Assembly (NCBI RefSeq): GCF_002217755.1
Contig: NZ_BCFL01000027.1
Location: 87,209 to 151,208 of the forward strand
Length of the DNA stretch: 64,000 nucleotides
Reading direction: 5' to 3'
Source: Streptomyces hyaluromycini
GTDB lineage: Bacteria; Actinomycetota; Actinomycetes; Streptomycetales; Streptomycetaceae
Shown here piece by piece: positions 18,242-27,220 of the stretch; positions within the stretch are counted from its first letter, which is position 1; each line of letters starts with the position of its first letter. The position numbers and the translations under genes are program-made. A model generated the notes under the pieces. That model had not been told where the DNA came from, did not search any database, and worked only from the letters and a program-made list of their open reading frames with translations.

Positions 18242-18925
18242 TCAGAAACCGCCCGGGCCGCCGGGCCCCCCGAAGCCCCCGAACCCGCCCGGCCCGCCCA
18301 TCGGCGGGCCGTGGTGGTGGAAGCCGTCCAGAAGGGCGTCCGCCAGGAGCATGCCGCCGACCCCTGCCGCGCCCGCGACCAGGGCCGTCTTCCACCAGGG
18401 CGTGCTGTACCAGCCGCCGGGGACGGTACGGCCGGCGACCGTTCCGCCCGGGTAGTAGTAGGGAGTGCCGGCGCCCGGGCGGTCCGAGGACGTGTACGTC
18501 TGGCCGCCCACCGTCACCTGGCGGCCCGCCGCGGCCGAGCCCGTCGGGGGCAGGGCCGGGCCGGGGTCGAGGCCCAGGGCGGTGCGGGCCGCCCGCACGT
18601 AGTGCAGGCCCTCGACGGCGGTCTGGGTGACCAGGGCGTACTGCGCCGGGGTGTACGCCGTCGCCAGCTGGGCCTGGGCCGCGCGGTGGCGTTCCGTCGC
18701 GTCGGCCAGGGACTGGCGGGCCGCCCGGTCGTCACCCGCGGCCAGGGTCGCGATGCCGCCGCCGAGCCGGTCCACCCAGCGGGTGGCCTCCGCCCCCGCG
18801 TCGGCGGCGAGGTCCTGCTGCGACAGCTGCCCGGCGCCGTCCGCGGCCTGCTGCCGGTTCCGGCCGACGAAGGCCACCACAGAGCCGATGACCAGCGCCA
18901 GCAGCACCAGCGCGATGAATCCCAT
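18242..18925 (-). CDS. Membrane protein with glycine-rich C-terminus
   Basis: A 227-aa protein with an N-terminal membrane segment (MGFIALVLLALVIGSVVAFV), a helical, possibly coiled region of about 100 residues (Ala/Arg/Gln-rich), a second membrane segment near residues 180-200 (WWKTALVAGAAGVGGMLLAD), and a tail of GGPGGFGG repeats. The start at 18925 follows GGAGG. It converges with the trypsin-STAND gene, with only 39 bases between stops. No enzymatic motif is visible; function unknown. Confidence 0.8.
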   Translation of the reverse strand: MGFIALVLLALVIGSVVAFVGRNRQQAADGAGQLSQQDLAADAGAEATRWVDRLGGGIATLAAGDDRAARQSLADATERHRAAQAQLATAYTPAQYALVTQTAVEGLHYVRAARTALGLDPGPALPPTGSAAAGRQVTVGGQTYTSSDRPGAGTPYYYPGGTVAGRTVPGGWYSTPWWKTALVAGAAGVGGMLLADALLDGFHHHGPPMGGPGGFGGFGGPGGPGGF

Positions 18926-19078
18926 GACGTCCTCCGGTGTCCACGTCCACGAGGATCGCTCGATCACCTCGTACCGACCATGAGACGCCCGGCAGTTGAG
19001 AGACCGCTGATCGACGGCTGAGCGCTCCCTGTGAGCCGGGCGCGGCACTTCCCTCCGAGCACTGCGCCCCGCTCGACA

Positions 19079-19096
19079 GCGCCCCCGAAGGGGCGC
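19079..19096. terminator. GC-rich hairpin downstream of bglC
   Basis: Hairpin GCGCCCCCGAAGGGGCGC, followed by GGGGAACTGCGCGACCAGC, a block shared with repeat copy B. It lies 62 bases beyond the bglC stop and probably terminates the ceb-bglC transcript. Confidence 0.55.
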
Positions 19097-19157
19097 GGGG
19101 AACTGCGCGACCAGCCACAGCGGAGCCGCAGACGAACGACGGCATAGGGCGACTCTG

Positions 19158-20582
19158 TCAGGCGGCCGCCGGCGGCAGCGTTCCCGTGCGGGCCGCCTCC
19201 GCGTACCAGCGGGCGCTCGACTTCGGGGTCCGGGCGAGGGTCGCGTAGTCGACGTACACCGCGCCGAACCGCTTCCCGTAGCCGTACGCCCACTCGAAGT
19301 TGTCCATCAGGGACCACAGGTAGTAGCCGCGCACGTCCGCGCCGTCGGTGATGGCGCGGCGCACCGCCGAGAGATGGCCGTGCAGGTAGGCGATGCGCTC
19401 CGGGTCGTGGACGTTGCCGTCGGGGTCGGGCTTGTCGTCGTAGGCCGCGCCGTTCTCGGTGACGTAGAGGGGAAGGCCCGGGGCCTCGGCGGTGTACCGC
19501 ATGATCAGCTCGTGCAGGCCCGTCGGGTCGATCGTCCAGCCCATCTCCGTGCGCTCACCCGGCGTCTGGTGGAAGGCGACGTCGTCGGCGCCCGGCCAGG
19601 GGGAGTGGGTGCTGGCGCCGTGGCCGTCCGCCCGGGGGCCGCCGGCCGTGCCGGACGCGGCCGACACCAGGGTGGGCGTGTAGTAGTTCAGGCCGAGGGC
19701 GTCCAGCGGCTGGTGGATGGCGGCGAGGTCGCCGTCCCGGACATACGACCAGTCCGTCACCGACGCCGTCGCCGCGAACAGCGACCGGGGGTAGGAGCCG
19801 TGCAGGATCGGGCCGTGGAAGACCCCGTTGGCCAGGTCGTCGATGGTGCGGACCGCGACCAGGTCGGCCGGGTCCTGCGACAGCGGCCGTACCACCGAGG
19901 AGTTGAGGCTGATCGCGACCTGGTTGCGGGCCGGCATCACCGAGCGCAGCGCCGAAGTGCCCAGGCCGTGCGCGAGGTTGAGGTGGTGCGCGGCGCGCAG
20001 GGTGGCCGCCGGGTCGGTACGGCCGGGGGCGTGCACGCCGGAGCCGTAGCCCAGGAAGGCGCTGCACCAGGGCTCGTTGAGGGTGATCCACTGCTCCACC
20101 CGGTCGCCGAGCGCCTCGCCGAGGATCTGCGCGTACTCGGCGAACCGGTACGCGGTGTCCCGCTCCGGCCAGCCGCCCGCGTCCTCCAGCTCCTGCGGCA
20201 GGTCCCAGTGGTAGAGGGTGACGGCCGGCTTGATGCCCTTCGCCAGCAGTTCGTCCACCAGGCCGCGGTAGAAGTCGAGACCGACCTGGACCGCCGGGCC
20301 GCGGCCGGTCGGCTGGACGCGCGACCAGGAGACCGAGAACCGGTAGGCGTTCAGGCCGAGGTCGGCCATCATGGCCACGTCGTCACGGTAGCGGTGGTAA
20401 TGGTCGACAGCGATGTCACCGGTCTCGCCGCCAGCCGTCTTGCCCGGCGTATGGCTGAAGGTGTCCCAGATCGAGGGGGTGCGGCCGTCCTCCCGCACCG
20501 CCCCCTCGATCTGGTACGCGGAGGTGGCGGCGCCCCAGAGGAAGGCGGGAGGAAAGGTCACGGAGGTCATGGGTTCAGGCAT
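19158..20582 (-). CDS. bglC: GH1 beta-glucosidase BglC
   Basis: A 474-aa family 1 glycoside hydrolase without a signal peptide, so it acts inside the cell on cellobiose and cello-oligosaccharides brought in by the adjacent transporter. The acid/base glutamate is in TLNEPW (about residue 170) and the nucleophile in YVTENGAAY (about residue 372). The N-terminus FPPAFLWGAATSAYQIEGA is the standard GH1 opening. The start at 20582 uses GGGAG, which lies inside a CebR box; an ATG 12 bases later has no ribosome site. It follows cebG with a 105-base gap, as in the characterised Streptomyces cebR-cebEFG-bglC locus. Confidence 0.95.
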   Translation of the reverse strand: MPEPMTSVTFPPAFLWGAATSAYQIEGAVREDGRTPSIWDTFSHTPGKTAGGETGDIAVDHYHRYRDDVAMMADLGLNAYRFSVSWSRVQPTGRGPAVQVGLDFYRGLVDELLAKGIKPAVTLYHWDLPQELEDAGGWPERDTAYRFAEYAQILGEALGDRVEQWITLNEPWCSAFLGYGSGVHAPGRTDPAATLRAAHHLNLAHGLGTSALRSVMPARNQVAISLNSSVVRPLSQDPADLVAVRTIDDLANGVFHGPILHGSYPRSLFAATASVTDWSYVRDGDLAAIHQPLDALGLNYYTPTLVSAASGTAGGPRADGHGASTHSPWPGADDVAFHQTPGERTEMGWTIDPTGLHELIMRYTAEAPGLPLYVTENGAAYDDKPDPDGNVHDPERIAYLHGHLSAVRRAITDGADVRGYYLWSLMDNFEWAYGYGKRFGAVYVDYATLARTPKSSARWYAEAARTGTLPPAAA

Positions 20583-20595
20583 GGAAGCGCTCCCA
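20582..20595. promoter_or_regulatory. CebR box overlapping the bglC ribosome-binding site and start
   Basis: Read on the bglC strand, TGGGAGCGCTTCCA differs at one position from the palindromic CebR box TGGGAGCGCTCCCA. The GGGAG half is also the only ribosome site for bglC, and the box ends in the start codon. Operator binding here would block transcription entering bglC. Confidence 0.8.
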
Positions 20596-20687
20596 TAGGA
20601 GGTCGTGGAGACCGACGGGTAGGTGAGGAGGAAGGGGAGGAGAGGGGGCCGGGACGGCGGTGACCCGGCCCCCCGTCTGGACGGCGG

Positions 20688-21587
20688 TCAGCCCTTCACG
20701 GCGCCCTGCATGATGCCGCCCACGATCTGCTTGCCGAAGATCGCGAAGACGAGCAGCAGCGGCAGCGTGCCGAGCAGCGCGCCCGCCATGATCAGGGACT
20801 GGTCCGGGGTGTAGCCGCGGCCCAGGCCCGCCAGGGCGACCTGCACGGTCGGGTTGCCGGTCTGCGTGAGGACCAGGAACGGCCACAGGAAGTCGTTCCA
20901 GGCCTGCACGAACATCAGCATGCCGAGCACGGCCATGGCCGGGCGCGCCGCGGGGAACACGATGTGCCACACCACCCGCCAGCTGCTCGCGCCGTCCACC
21001 CGGGCCGCCTCGATCAGCTCGTCCGGCAGCGCCTGGATCAGGTACTGCCGCATGAAGAACACGCCGAACGCGCTCACCAGGGACGGGAAGATGACCGCCT
21101 GGAGCTGGTCCGCCCAGTTCAGCTTGGCGACCATCATGTACAGCGGGATGATGCTCAGCTGCGGCGGCACCATCATCGTGCCGATCACCGTCAGCATCAG
21201 GATGTTGCGGCCTCTGAAGCGCAGCTTGGCGAAGGCGAACCCGGCGATCGTGGACAGCACGACGATGGTGATCGCCGAGATCCCCGCCACGATCGTGGTG
21301 TTGAGGAAGGCCTGCCCGAGGTTGGCCTCGTTCCACGCCACGTCCAGGTTGTGGAAGAGGTTCCCGCCGAACCAGAACGGCGGCGGGGTCTCGGCCAGCC
21401 GGTTGTTGTTCCGGGACGCGGCGATCGCCGTCCACACCAGCGGGAACAGCGAGCCGATGGAGAAGAGGACGAGGATCGTGTACGCGATCGGGCCCGCGTG
21501 CATGGTGCCGCCGGCGCGCGCCGACTTCGAGCGCCGGGCCCGCTTGGGCTCGACCGCCTCGGAGGGTTTGGTCAGGGTCGTCGTCAC
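20688..21587 (-). CDS. cebG: Cello-oligosaccharide ABC transporter permease CebG
   Basis: A 299-aa inner-membrane permease of the MalG type with about six membrane segments. The EAA loop is ELIEAARVDGASSWRVVWHI, which contacts the ATPase (usually MsiK, encoded elsewhere in Streptomyces). The GTG start lies 10 bases after the cebF stop and follows GGAG. With CebE and CebF it imports cellobiose and cellotriose. No ATPase gene is present here, as expected for the MsiK-dependent system. Confidence 0.94.
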   Translation of the reverse strand: MTTTLTKPSEAVEPKRARRSKSARAGGTMHAGPIAYTILVLFSIGSLFPLVWTAIAASRNNNRLAETPPPFWFGGNLFHNLDVAWNEANLGQAFLNTTIVAGISAITIVVLSTIAGFAFAKLRFRGRNILMLTVIGTMMVPPQLSIIPLYMMVAKLNWADQLQAVIFPSLVSAFGVFFMRQYLIQALPDELIEAARVDGASSWRVVWHIVFPAARPAMAVLGMLMFVQAWNDFLWPFLVLTQTGNPTVQVALAGLGRGYTPDQSLIMAGALLGTLPLLLVFAIFGKQIVGGIMQGAVKG

Positions 21588-21597
21588 GGCCGGTCTC

Positions 21598-22617
21598 CTA
21601 ACTACTGGCGCGCAGCCGGCGCGAGATGACGTAGTTGACGATCCCGATCACGATGAGGATCAGGAACATCGTCCAGGCGATGGCGGAGGCCCGGCCCAGG
21701 TGCTGGTTCACCCAGCCCTGCTCGTACAGGTACAGGCCGAGCGTCTGGAACTGGTGCTCCGCACCGCCCGACGCGCCCTTGTTGGCGTCGAAGATCAGCG
21801 GCTCGCCGAACAGCTGGCTCGCGCCGATGGTCGACACCACGCAGGTGAACAGGATCGTCGGCCGCAGCTGCGGCAGCGTCACATGGACGAACTGCCGCCA
21901 GCGCGAGGCGCCGTCCAGCGCCGCCGACTCGTACAGGTCCTGCGGGATCGCCTGCATCGCCGCCAGGTAGATCAGCGCGTTGTAGCCGGTCCACCGCCAG
22001 ATCACGATCGACGACACGGCTATCTGGGACGGCCACTTGTCGTTCTGCCAGTCGATGTGACCGACACCCACGAAGTGCAGCGCCCAGTTGATCATGCCGT
22101 AGTCGCGGCCGAAGAGCAGGACGAAGACGAGGGAGGCGGCGGCGATCGAGGTGGCGTACGGCGCCAGCATCACGACCCGGTAGAAGGTCGAGGCGCGCAG
22201 CCGGTAGTTGAGGATGTGGGCGAGCCCCATCGCCATCAGCAGCTGCGGGACCGTCGAGATGATCCCGATGGTCAGGGTGTTCTTCGCCGCGTTCCAGAAG
22301 AAGTCGTCGCCGAAGATCCGGGTGTAGTTGTGCAGCCCCGCCCACTGCATGTCGGTGGGCGCGGTCAGCTCCACCGTGTGCAGCGAGGCCCAGCCCGTGT
22401 AGACGAGCGGGAAGAGCCCGAAGGCGAGGAAGAGCACGAAGAACGGCGAGATGAAGCCGTACGGGCTCCACTTGATGTCCCGCTGCCAGCGGCGCGAGAG
22501 ACGGGCGCGGCGCCGCCGCTCCGCCTCCGTGGGAGCGGCGGGCGGGCGGACCGGGGCCGCGCCCCCCTCCTGCGCGAGGGGGGCGGCGGTGTCGTGCCGG
22601 GTGGCCATGGCGGTCAC
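21598..22617 (-). CDS. cebF: Cello-oligosaccharide ABC transporter permease CebF
   Basis: A 339-aa MalF-type permease. The N-terminal 50 residues are charged and cytoplasmic, followed by six membrane segments (GFISPFFVLFLAFGLFPLVY is the first). The EAA loop is DLYESAALDGASRWRQFVHV. The GTG start at 22617 overlaps the cebE stop as GTGA; an ATG nine bases later is an alternative. It forms the channel with CebG. Confidence 0.94.
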   Translation of the reverse strand: MTAMATRHDTAAPLAQEGGAAPVRPPAAPTEAERRRRARLSRRWQRDIKWSPYGFISPFFVLFLAFGLFPLVYTGWASLHTVELTAPTDMQWAGLHNYTRIFGDDFFWNAAKNTLTIGIISTVPQLLMAMGLAHILNYRLRASTFYRVVMLAPYATSIAAASLVFVLLFGRDYGMINWALHFVGVGHIDWQNDKWPSQIAVSSIVIWRWTGYNALIYLAAMQAIPQDLYESAALDGASRWRQFVHVTLPQLRPTILFTCVVSTIGASQLFGEPLIFDANKGASGGAEHQFQTLGLYLYEQGWVNQHLGRASAIAWTMFLILIVIGIVNYVISRRLRASS

Positions 22618-23939
22618 TTGTCCAGGCTGTTGTCGATGGTCTTGGTGGCCGTCGCCCAGGCCTCCGCGGGCGTCTTGCCCTTGGTGACGAGGATGACGCC
22701 GTTGTTGGCCAGACCGTCCTGGATGATCTGGTCCTTCGGGCCGATGACCTGCACCGGGCTGCTCTTGGCGGCCGCGGCGAAGATCGTGCCGATCGGGGCG
22801 TCACCGGTCATGTCGTTCTTGGCGCCGGTCACCGCCGCCGAGGTGTACGTCGACGGCGCGCTCGGGAAGGAGCCCTGCACGCTGAAGAGCTTGGCCTGCT
22901 GGTCGGGTGCGGTCAGCCAGGCGGCCAGCTTCTCGGCCTCCGCGACGTTCTTGCCGCTCTTGGGCACGGTCAGGAAGGAACCGCCCCAGTTGCCGGCCTT
23001 CGGCGCCTGGGCGACGTCCCACTTGCCGGCCGCGTCCGCCTTGGACTGGCCCTTGATGTAGCCGAGCATCCACGGCGGGCAGGAGATCGCGGCGAACTTG
23101 TTGTTGGCGATCGTGCTGTTCCAGGACGGCTGGAACTGGGTCTGCGCCTGGACCAGCCCCTCCTGCGCGGCCTTCGCGGTCGTGTCGAACGCGGTCTTCA
23201 CGGCGGGGTTCGTCTTGTAGATGATCTTGCCGGAGGAGTCGTAGAACTTGGTGCTCTCACCGGACAGGATCGCGTTCAGGAGGCCACCGGGGGAGTCCAT
23301 GAAGGTGGTGCCGGAGGGCGCCTTCTTCTTGTAGTTCTCGCCGACCTGGAGGAACTTGTCCCAGCTGCCGGCCCACAGCTTGCTCACCGCGTCGCGGTCG
23401 GTGGGCAGGCCGGCCTGCTGGAAGAGGTCCTTGCGGTAGCAGATGGCGAGCGGACCGACGTCGGTGCCGAGCCCGATGGTCTGGCCGCCGCTGGTGGTGG
23501 CCTGCTTCCACTTCGAGTCCAGCCAGTTGCTCTCCGAGACGCCGTCGACCTTGGACAGGTCCTCCAGCTTGTCGGCGAACGTGCTGGTGACCTCGGCGAT
23601 GTTGCTGACCTCGACGGCCTGGATGTCCATCAGGCCGCTGTTGGTGGTCAGGTGGTTGACGAGCGCCGGGTAGTAGTTCGCGTTCTGCTCGACCGAGGTG
23701 TCCTTGATGACGATGTTCGGGTGGAGCTTCTCGTACTCCTTGTAGAGCCCGGCCTCCTTGAAGCCGAAGGTGCCGAACAGGCCGAGCGTGATCGTCGTCT
23801 TGCCCTTGCCGCCGCCACTGGTGCCGTCGCTGCTGCCACCGCTGTCGTTCGCGCAGCCGGCCAGCAGTGCTCCTCCCAACGACACTACGGCCGCCAGGAC
23901 CACCGCCTTGCGCGAGGCGGTTCGGGTACGTGCTCGCAT
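22614..23939 (-). CDS. cebE: Cello-oligosaccharide-binding lipoprotein CebE
   Basis: A 441-aa extracellular solute-binding protein. The signal peptide ends in the lipobox LLAGC (about residue 30), followed by a Gly/Ser-rich tether and a family 1 substrate-binding domain (ITLGLFGTFGFKEAGLYKEY, then WAGSWDKFLQVGENYK). It is anchored to the outer leaflet and delivers cellobiose/cellotriose to CebFG. AGGAGG lies six bases upstream of the ATG at 23939. A perfect CebR box lies 117 bases upstream. In plant-pathogenic streptomycetes the CebE orthologue triggers thaxtomin production; nothing here indicates that role. Confidence 0.95.
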   Translation of the reverse strand: MRARTRTASRKAVVLAAVVSLGGALLAGCANDSGGSSDGTSGGGKGKTTITLGLFGTFGFKEAGLYKEYEKLHPNIVIKDTSVEQNANYYPALVNHLTTNSGLMDIQAVEVSNIAEVTSTFADKLEDLSKVDGVSESNWLDSKWKQATTSGGQTIGLGTDVGPLAICYRKDLFQQAGLPTDRDAVSKLWAGSWDKFLQVGENYKKKAPSGTTFMDSPGGLLNAILSGESTKFYDSSGKIIYKTNPAVKTAFDTTAKAAQEGLVQAQTQFQPSWNSTIANNKFAAISCPPWMLGYIKGQSKADAAGKWDVAQAPKAGNWGGSFLTVPKSGKNVAEAEKLAAWLTAPDQQAKLFSVQGSFPSAPSTYTSAAVTGAKNDMTGDAPIGTIFAAAAKSSPVQVIGPKDQIIQDGLANNGVILVTKGKTPAEAWATATKTIDNSLDK

Positions 23940-24280
23940 TACGTCCTCCTGTTGCCCTGACGTGCCGACCCCCCGGCCAACTGCATTGTTGGGCCCGTTA
24001 GTTCTCGCTGCGGCTCGGGCGGGGAACGTGCGGGATGTGTATGTGTCAGGTACTGTGGGAGCGCTCCCACCAGTGATGTGTTGAAGAGTCGTCGGTTCGG
24101 AGCGGGGTGTCAAGGGAGCGGGCGCGGCGAACCGCGTTCAGTTATCCGGCTGTTAGCTAACGCGGATCGGCACCCGAGAAAACCGCATATGTCCTGACAA
24201 AACGGCCGCGGCTGCGCCGACGGGCGGCACTGTTAGATTCCAGGCCAGCGAGTTGTACGTCGGCGAGGAGGGCGGAGCCC
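23940..24280. promoter_or_regulatory. Divergent cebE/cebR promoter region
   Basis: A 341-base gap between the divergent cebE and cebR. It holds the perfect CebR box at 24056-24069. An AT-richer stretch at 24138-24200 (GTTATCCGGCTGTTAGCTAAC) may carry the cebR promoter. No other gene is visible. Confidence 0.6.
24056..24069. promoter_or_regulatory. Perfect CebR box upstream of cebE
   Basis: TGGGAGCGCTCCCA is a perfect 14-base palindrome identical to the known CebR operator; the symmetry extends one base each side. CebR bound here represses cebEFG and is released by cellobiose. Confidence 0.92.
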
Positions 24281-25336
24281 ATGGCAAGCCACGGAGCGCG
24301 GGGGCGTAGCGGTGGTCGGCCCACCCTCGAAGAGGTGGCGGCCCGGGCCGGGGTGGGGCGCGGCACCGTGTCCCGGGTGATCAACGGGTCGCCGCGGGTC
24401 AGTGACGCCACCCGGGCCGCCGTCGAGGCCGCCGTCGCGGAGCTCGGTTATGTCCCGAACACGGCCGCCCGCGCCCTCGCCGCCAACCGCACCGACGCCA
24501 TCGCCCTGGTCGTCCCCGAGCCGGAGACCCGGTTCTTCGCGGAGCCGTACTTCTCGGACATGCTCCGCGGTGTCGGCGCCGAACTCTCCGACACCGAGAT
24601 GCAGTTGCTGCTGATCTTCGCGGGCAGCGACCGGGAGCGGCAGCGGCTCGCCCAGTACCTCGCCGCGCACCGCGTCGACGGTGTCCTGCTGGTCTCCGTG
24701 CACGCCGACGACCCGCTGCCGGACCTCCTCGTCCAGCTGGAGATCCCGGCCGTGATCAGCGGCCCGCGCTCCGCCGCAGAGACGCTGACCTCCGTCGACT
24801 CCGACAACTACGGCGGCGGCCGCTCGGCCGTGGAGCACCTGCTCGCCTCCGGCCGCCGGACGATCGCGCACATCACCGGCCGCCTGGACGTGTACGGCGC
24901 CCAGCGCCGCGTCGACGGCTACCGCGACGCCCTGCGCGACGCCGGCCACAAGGCCGACGAACTCCTCATCGAGCCGGGCGACTTCACCGAGGAGGGCGGC
25001 CGGCGGGCGATGTCCGTGCTGCTGGACCGGCACCCCACCCTCGACGCCGTCTTCGCCGGCTCGGACGTGATGGCGGCGGGCGCCCGCCAGGTGCTGCGCG
25101 AGGTGGGCCGCCGGATCCCCGACGACGTGGCGCTGGTCGGGTACGACGACTCGGCCATCGCCCGCCACATGGACCCGCCGCTCACCAGCGTTCGCCAGCC
25201 CATAGTGGAGATGGGCCGCGCGATGATCGACCTCCTCCTCGCGGAGATCGCCGACCGCCGCCCGGCCGCGTCCCGGGGGCTGGAGCGACGGCATGCGGTG
25301 CTGCCTACGGAGCTGGTGGTGCGCGCGTCTTCCTAG
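24281..25336 (+). CDS. cebR: LacI-family repressor CebR
   Basis: A 351-aa LacI/GalR repressor. The helix-turn-helix and hinge lie at residues 8-60 (TLEEVAARAGVGRGTVSRVI, then VPNTAARALA). The rest is the periplasmic-binding-protein-like effector domain (IALVVPEPETRF, SVDSDNYGGGRSAVEHL, DDVALVGYDDSAIARHMDPP). It represses the divergent cebEFG-bglC operon through the two palindromes in this window. Its TAG stop lies inside the left arm of a 22-base inverted repeat. Confidence 0.95.
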   Translation: MASHGARGRSGGRPTLEEVAARAGVGRGTVSRVINGSPRVSDATRAAVEAAVAELGYVPNTAARALAANRTDAIALVVPEPETRFFAEPYFSDMLRGVGAELSDTEMQLLLIFAGSDRERQRLAQYLAAHRVDGVLLVSVHADDPLPDLLVQLEIPAVISGPRSAAETLTSVDSDNYGGGRSAVEHLLASGRRTIAHITGRLDVYGAQRRVDGYRDALRDAGHKADELLIEPGDFTEEGGRRAMSVLLDRHPTLDAVFAGSDVMAAGARQVLREVGRRIPDDVALVGYDDSAIARHMDPPLTSVRQPIVEMGRAMIDLLLAEIADRRPAASRGLERRHAVLPTELVVRASS

Positions 25337-25400
25337 GGCCTGTCGCGAAAGTGGCGTCGTCGGCCGAAGCGCGGCAGGCGCCACTTTCGCAACAGGTCCT
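25335..25400. repeat. 66-bp inverted repeat, MITE-like or strong hairpin
   Basis: Arms of 22 bases (25335-25356 and 25379-25400) match at 20 of 22 positions, each reading from outside AGGRCCTGTYGCGAAAGTGG and enclosing 22 bases. The outer sequence resembles terminal repeats of Streptomyces IS5-type elements, so this may be a miniature element or an insertion footprint. It may also terminate cebR. Confidence 0.7.
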
Positions 25401-25489
25401 GGCCGCCCGCGCCGCGGACGCGGTGCCCGGCTTGCGAACGGCTGGAGTGCCGCCGGCTGCTCGTCAACGTTCAGGGGCGAGGTCGACGC

Positions 25490-26037
25490 TCACTTGGTGG
25501 CGTAGACGGCGGTGCAGCCGCCGATGAGGTGACGGGCCTCCACCTTGGCGAAGCCGGCGGCCCGGAGCCACTGGGTGGCATCCGCGACCGTGTACTCCGA
25601 TCCGCCCTCCGTGTCGATGAGCATGTTGAGCGACAGCATCAGGCCGTAGGTGTTGTGGCGGCGCTCGTCGTCGATCATGGCGTCGTAGACGATGAGGGTG
25701 CCGCCCTCGGGCAGGGCGTCGTAGGCCTTCTTGAGCAGGAACTGGCGCTGCTCCAGGTTCCAGTCGTGGAGGATCTGCCCCATGACGTAGACGTCGGCCT
25801 CGGGCAGCGGGTCGGAGAAGAAGTCCCCGCCGTGGAAGGCGAGGCGGTCGGTCAGGCCGTGGGCGGCGACGAACTCCTCGAACACCGGGCCGACGGGGGG
25901 AAGCTCGAAGACGGCTCCGGTTCGGCCAGCGCGGTGAAGATTCCCAACTCCACTGCGCTCAGAAGAGTCTTGGAAGCCATGAAGCCCAGGCCGAGTTGAA
26001 GAAGCGGCTCAGGGGTGATCGGGTCGGTGACCGACAT
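25490..26037 (-). pseudogene. Internally deleted, frameshifted O-methyltransferase
   Basis: Two pieces of one AdoMet-dependent O-methyltransferase (acetylserotonin OMT-like family). The 5' piece starts at 26037 with GGAGAG upstream and encodes the dimerisation-domain helix (GLGFMASKTLLSAVELGIFT). It runs out of frame near 25900. The 3' piece resumes in another frame with LPPVGPVFEEFVAAHGLTDR, then VYVMGQILHDW and a normal C-terminus to 25490. Family members are about 340 aa, while these pieces total about 180, so roughly 150-160 residues including SAM motif I are missing. The gene is almost certainly non-functional. Confidence 0.8.
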
Positions 26038-26318
26038 TTCTCTCCATTTGTTGAAAGTTGAATGGCGAACAGTTGTCGGTTCGTGGCCAGGTGGGGGGAC
26101 TGGTGTGGGTGTGATGCCGGAGTGAACGGCGGGGGAGCGCCCTTCTGGCCGCCCGAGTCGCCCTTTCGGGCGCGGTCCTGTGGCCCGGGCCGGCCTCGTC
26201 GCGGCGCGGGGAGGGGCCGGCCGTCTCGTTCCCGGACGGCCGGCGATGGCGGGGCGGTCGCGGAGTGCGGCCCGTCTCCTGTCCGGCGGCCTTGAGGTGT
26301 GGGTGTCGTCCGTCGGTC

Positions 26319-27113
26319 TCAGAGCGTCTTGGTCTGGCCGCCGTCGATGAGGGTCTCCGTTCCGGTGATGTTCGCGGCGAGGGGCGAGGCGAGGAACAGG
26401 GTGAGGTCGGCGACTTCGTGTGCCTCGCTGATTCGTCCGGACGTGATGCCCATGCTCTGCGGCACGACGACGTCCAGCGCTTCCTGTGCGGTGGTCCCGG
26501 CGGCCGCGGCGGTGGCGTCGGCGAAGCCGCCCGGCGCGGTCCAGAACGGCGTGCGGACCGGGCCCGGGGCGATGGCGTTGACGCGCACGCCCTGAGGCGC
26601 GAACTCCTCGGACAGGGACTTGTTGAGGTTGGTCAGTGCGGCCTTGGCCGCCGAGTAGTCGACCACCATGGGGAAGGGCAGCCGGGCGTTGATCGAGCTG
26701 ATGTTCACGATGGCCGCGTCACCCGCTGCGATCAGATGGGGGAGGGCGGCGCGGCTGGCGCGGACGGCGCTGAAGAAGGTCAGGTCGAAGATCCGCTGCC
26801 AGTCGGCGTCGTCGACCTTGAGGAACGACTCGCGGGGTTCGGCGGCGCCGACGTTGTTGACCAGGATGTCCAGGCGCTGGTGGCGCTCGACGGCCTGCTG
26901 GATCAGGGTCTCCGCGCCCTGTGTGGTGGACAGGTCCACCGGCACGATCAAGATGTCGTGGTCGGCTGCCAGGGCGTCCAGCTCGGGAGTGGAGGAGCGG
27001 CTGCCGGCCACCACCTTGACGCCCTCGTGGGCCAGCTTCTCGACCACGGCCAGGCCGATGCCCTTGCTGGCTCCGGTGACGACGGCGACCTTGTCCTTGA
27101 GGTGCAGTTCCAT
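26319..27113 (-). CDS. Short-chain dehydrogenase/reductase
   Basis: A 264-aa classical SDR. The NAD(P)-binding motif is VVTGASKGIGLAV (residues 11-23). NNVGAA is the structural motif, and the active-site Ser is in IVNISSINARL with YSAAK supplying Tyr and Lys. The C-terminus GTETLIDGGQTKTL is typical. AAGGGA precedes the ATG. The substrate is unknown. It lies 107 bases downstream of a TetR gene on the same strand, and its own upstream region has a short sequence in common with the palindrome before tetR, suggesting control by that regulator. Confidence 0.9.
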   Translation of the reverse strand: MELHLKDKVAVVTGASKGIGLAVVEKLAHEGVKVVAGSRSSTPELDALAADHDILIVPVDLSTTQGAETLIQQAVERHQRLDILVNNVGAAEPRESFLKVDDADWQRIFDLTFFSAVRASRAALPHLIAAGDAAIVNISSINARLPFPMVVDYSAAKAALTNLNKSLSEEFAPQGVRVNAIAPGPVRTPFWTAPGGFADATAAAAGTTAQEALDVVVPQSMGITSGRISEAHEVADLTLFLASPLAANITGTETLIDGGQTKTL

Positions 27114-27220
27114 GACGATCCCTTTCTGGATTGATCAATACATAATTAAGGTAGGACTAACCGCGGATGTGGGCGCTGTGCGCGTTTTCCGTGGTGTGCT
27201 GTGCGGGTTTTCCGCGGTGT

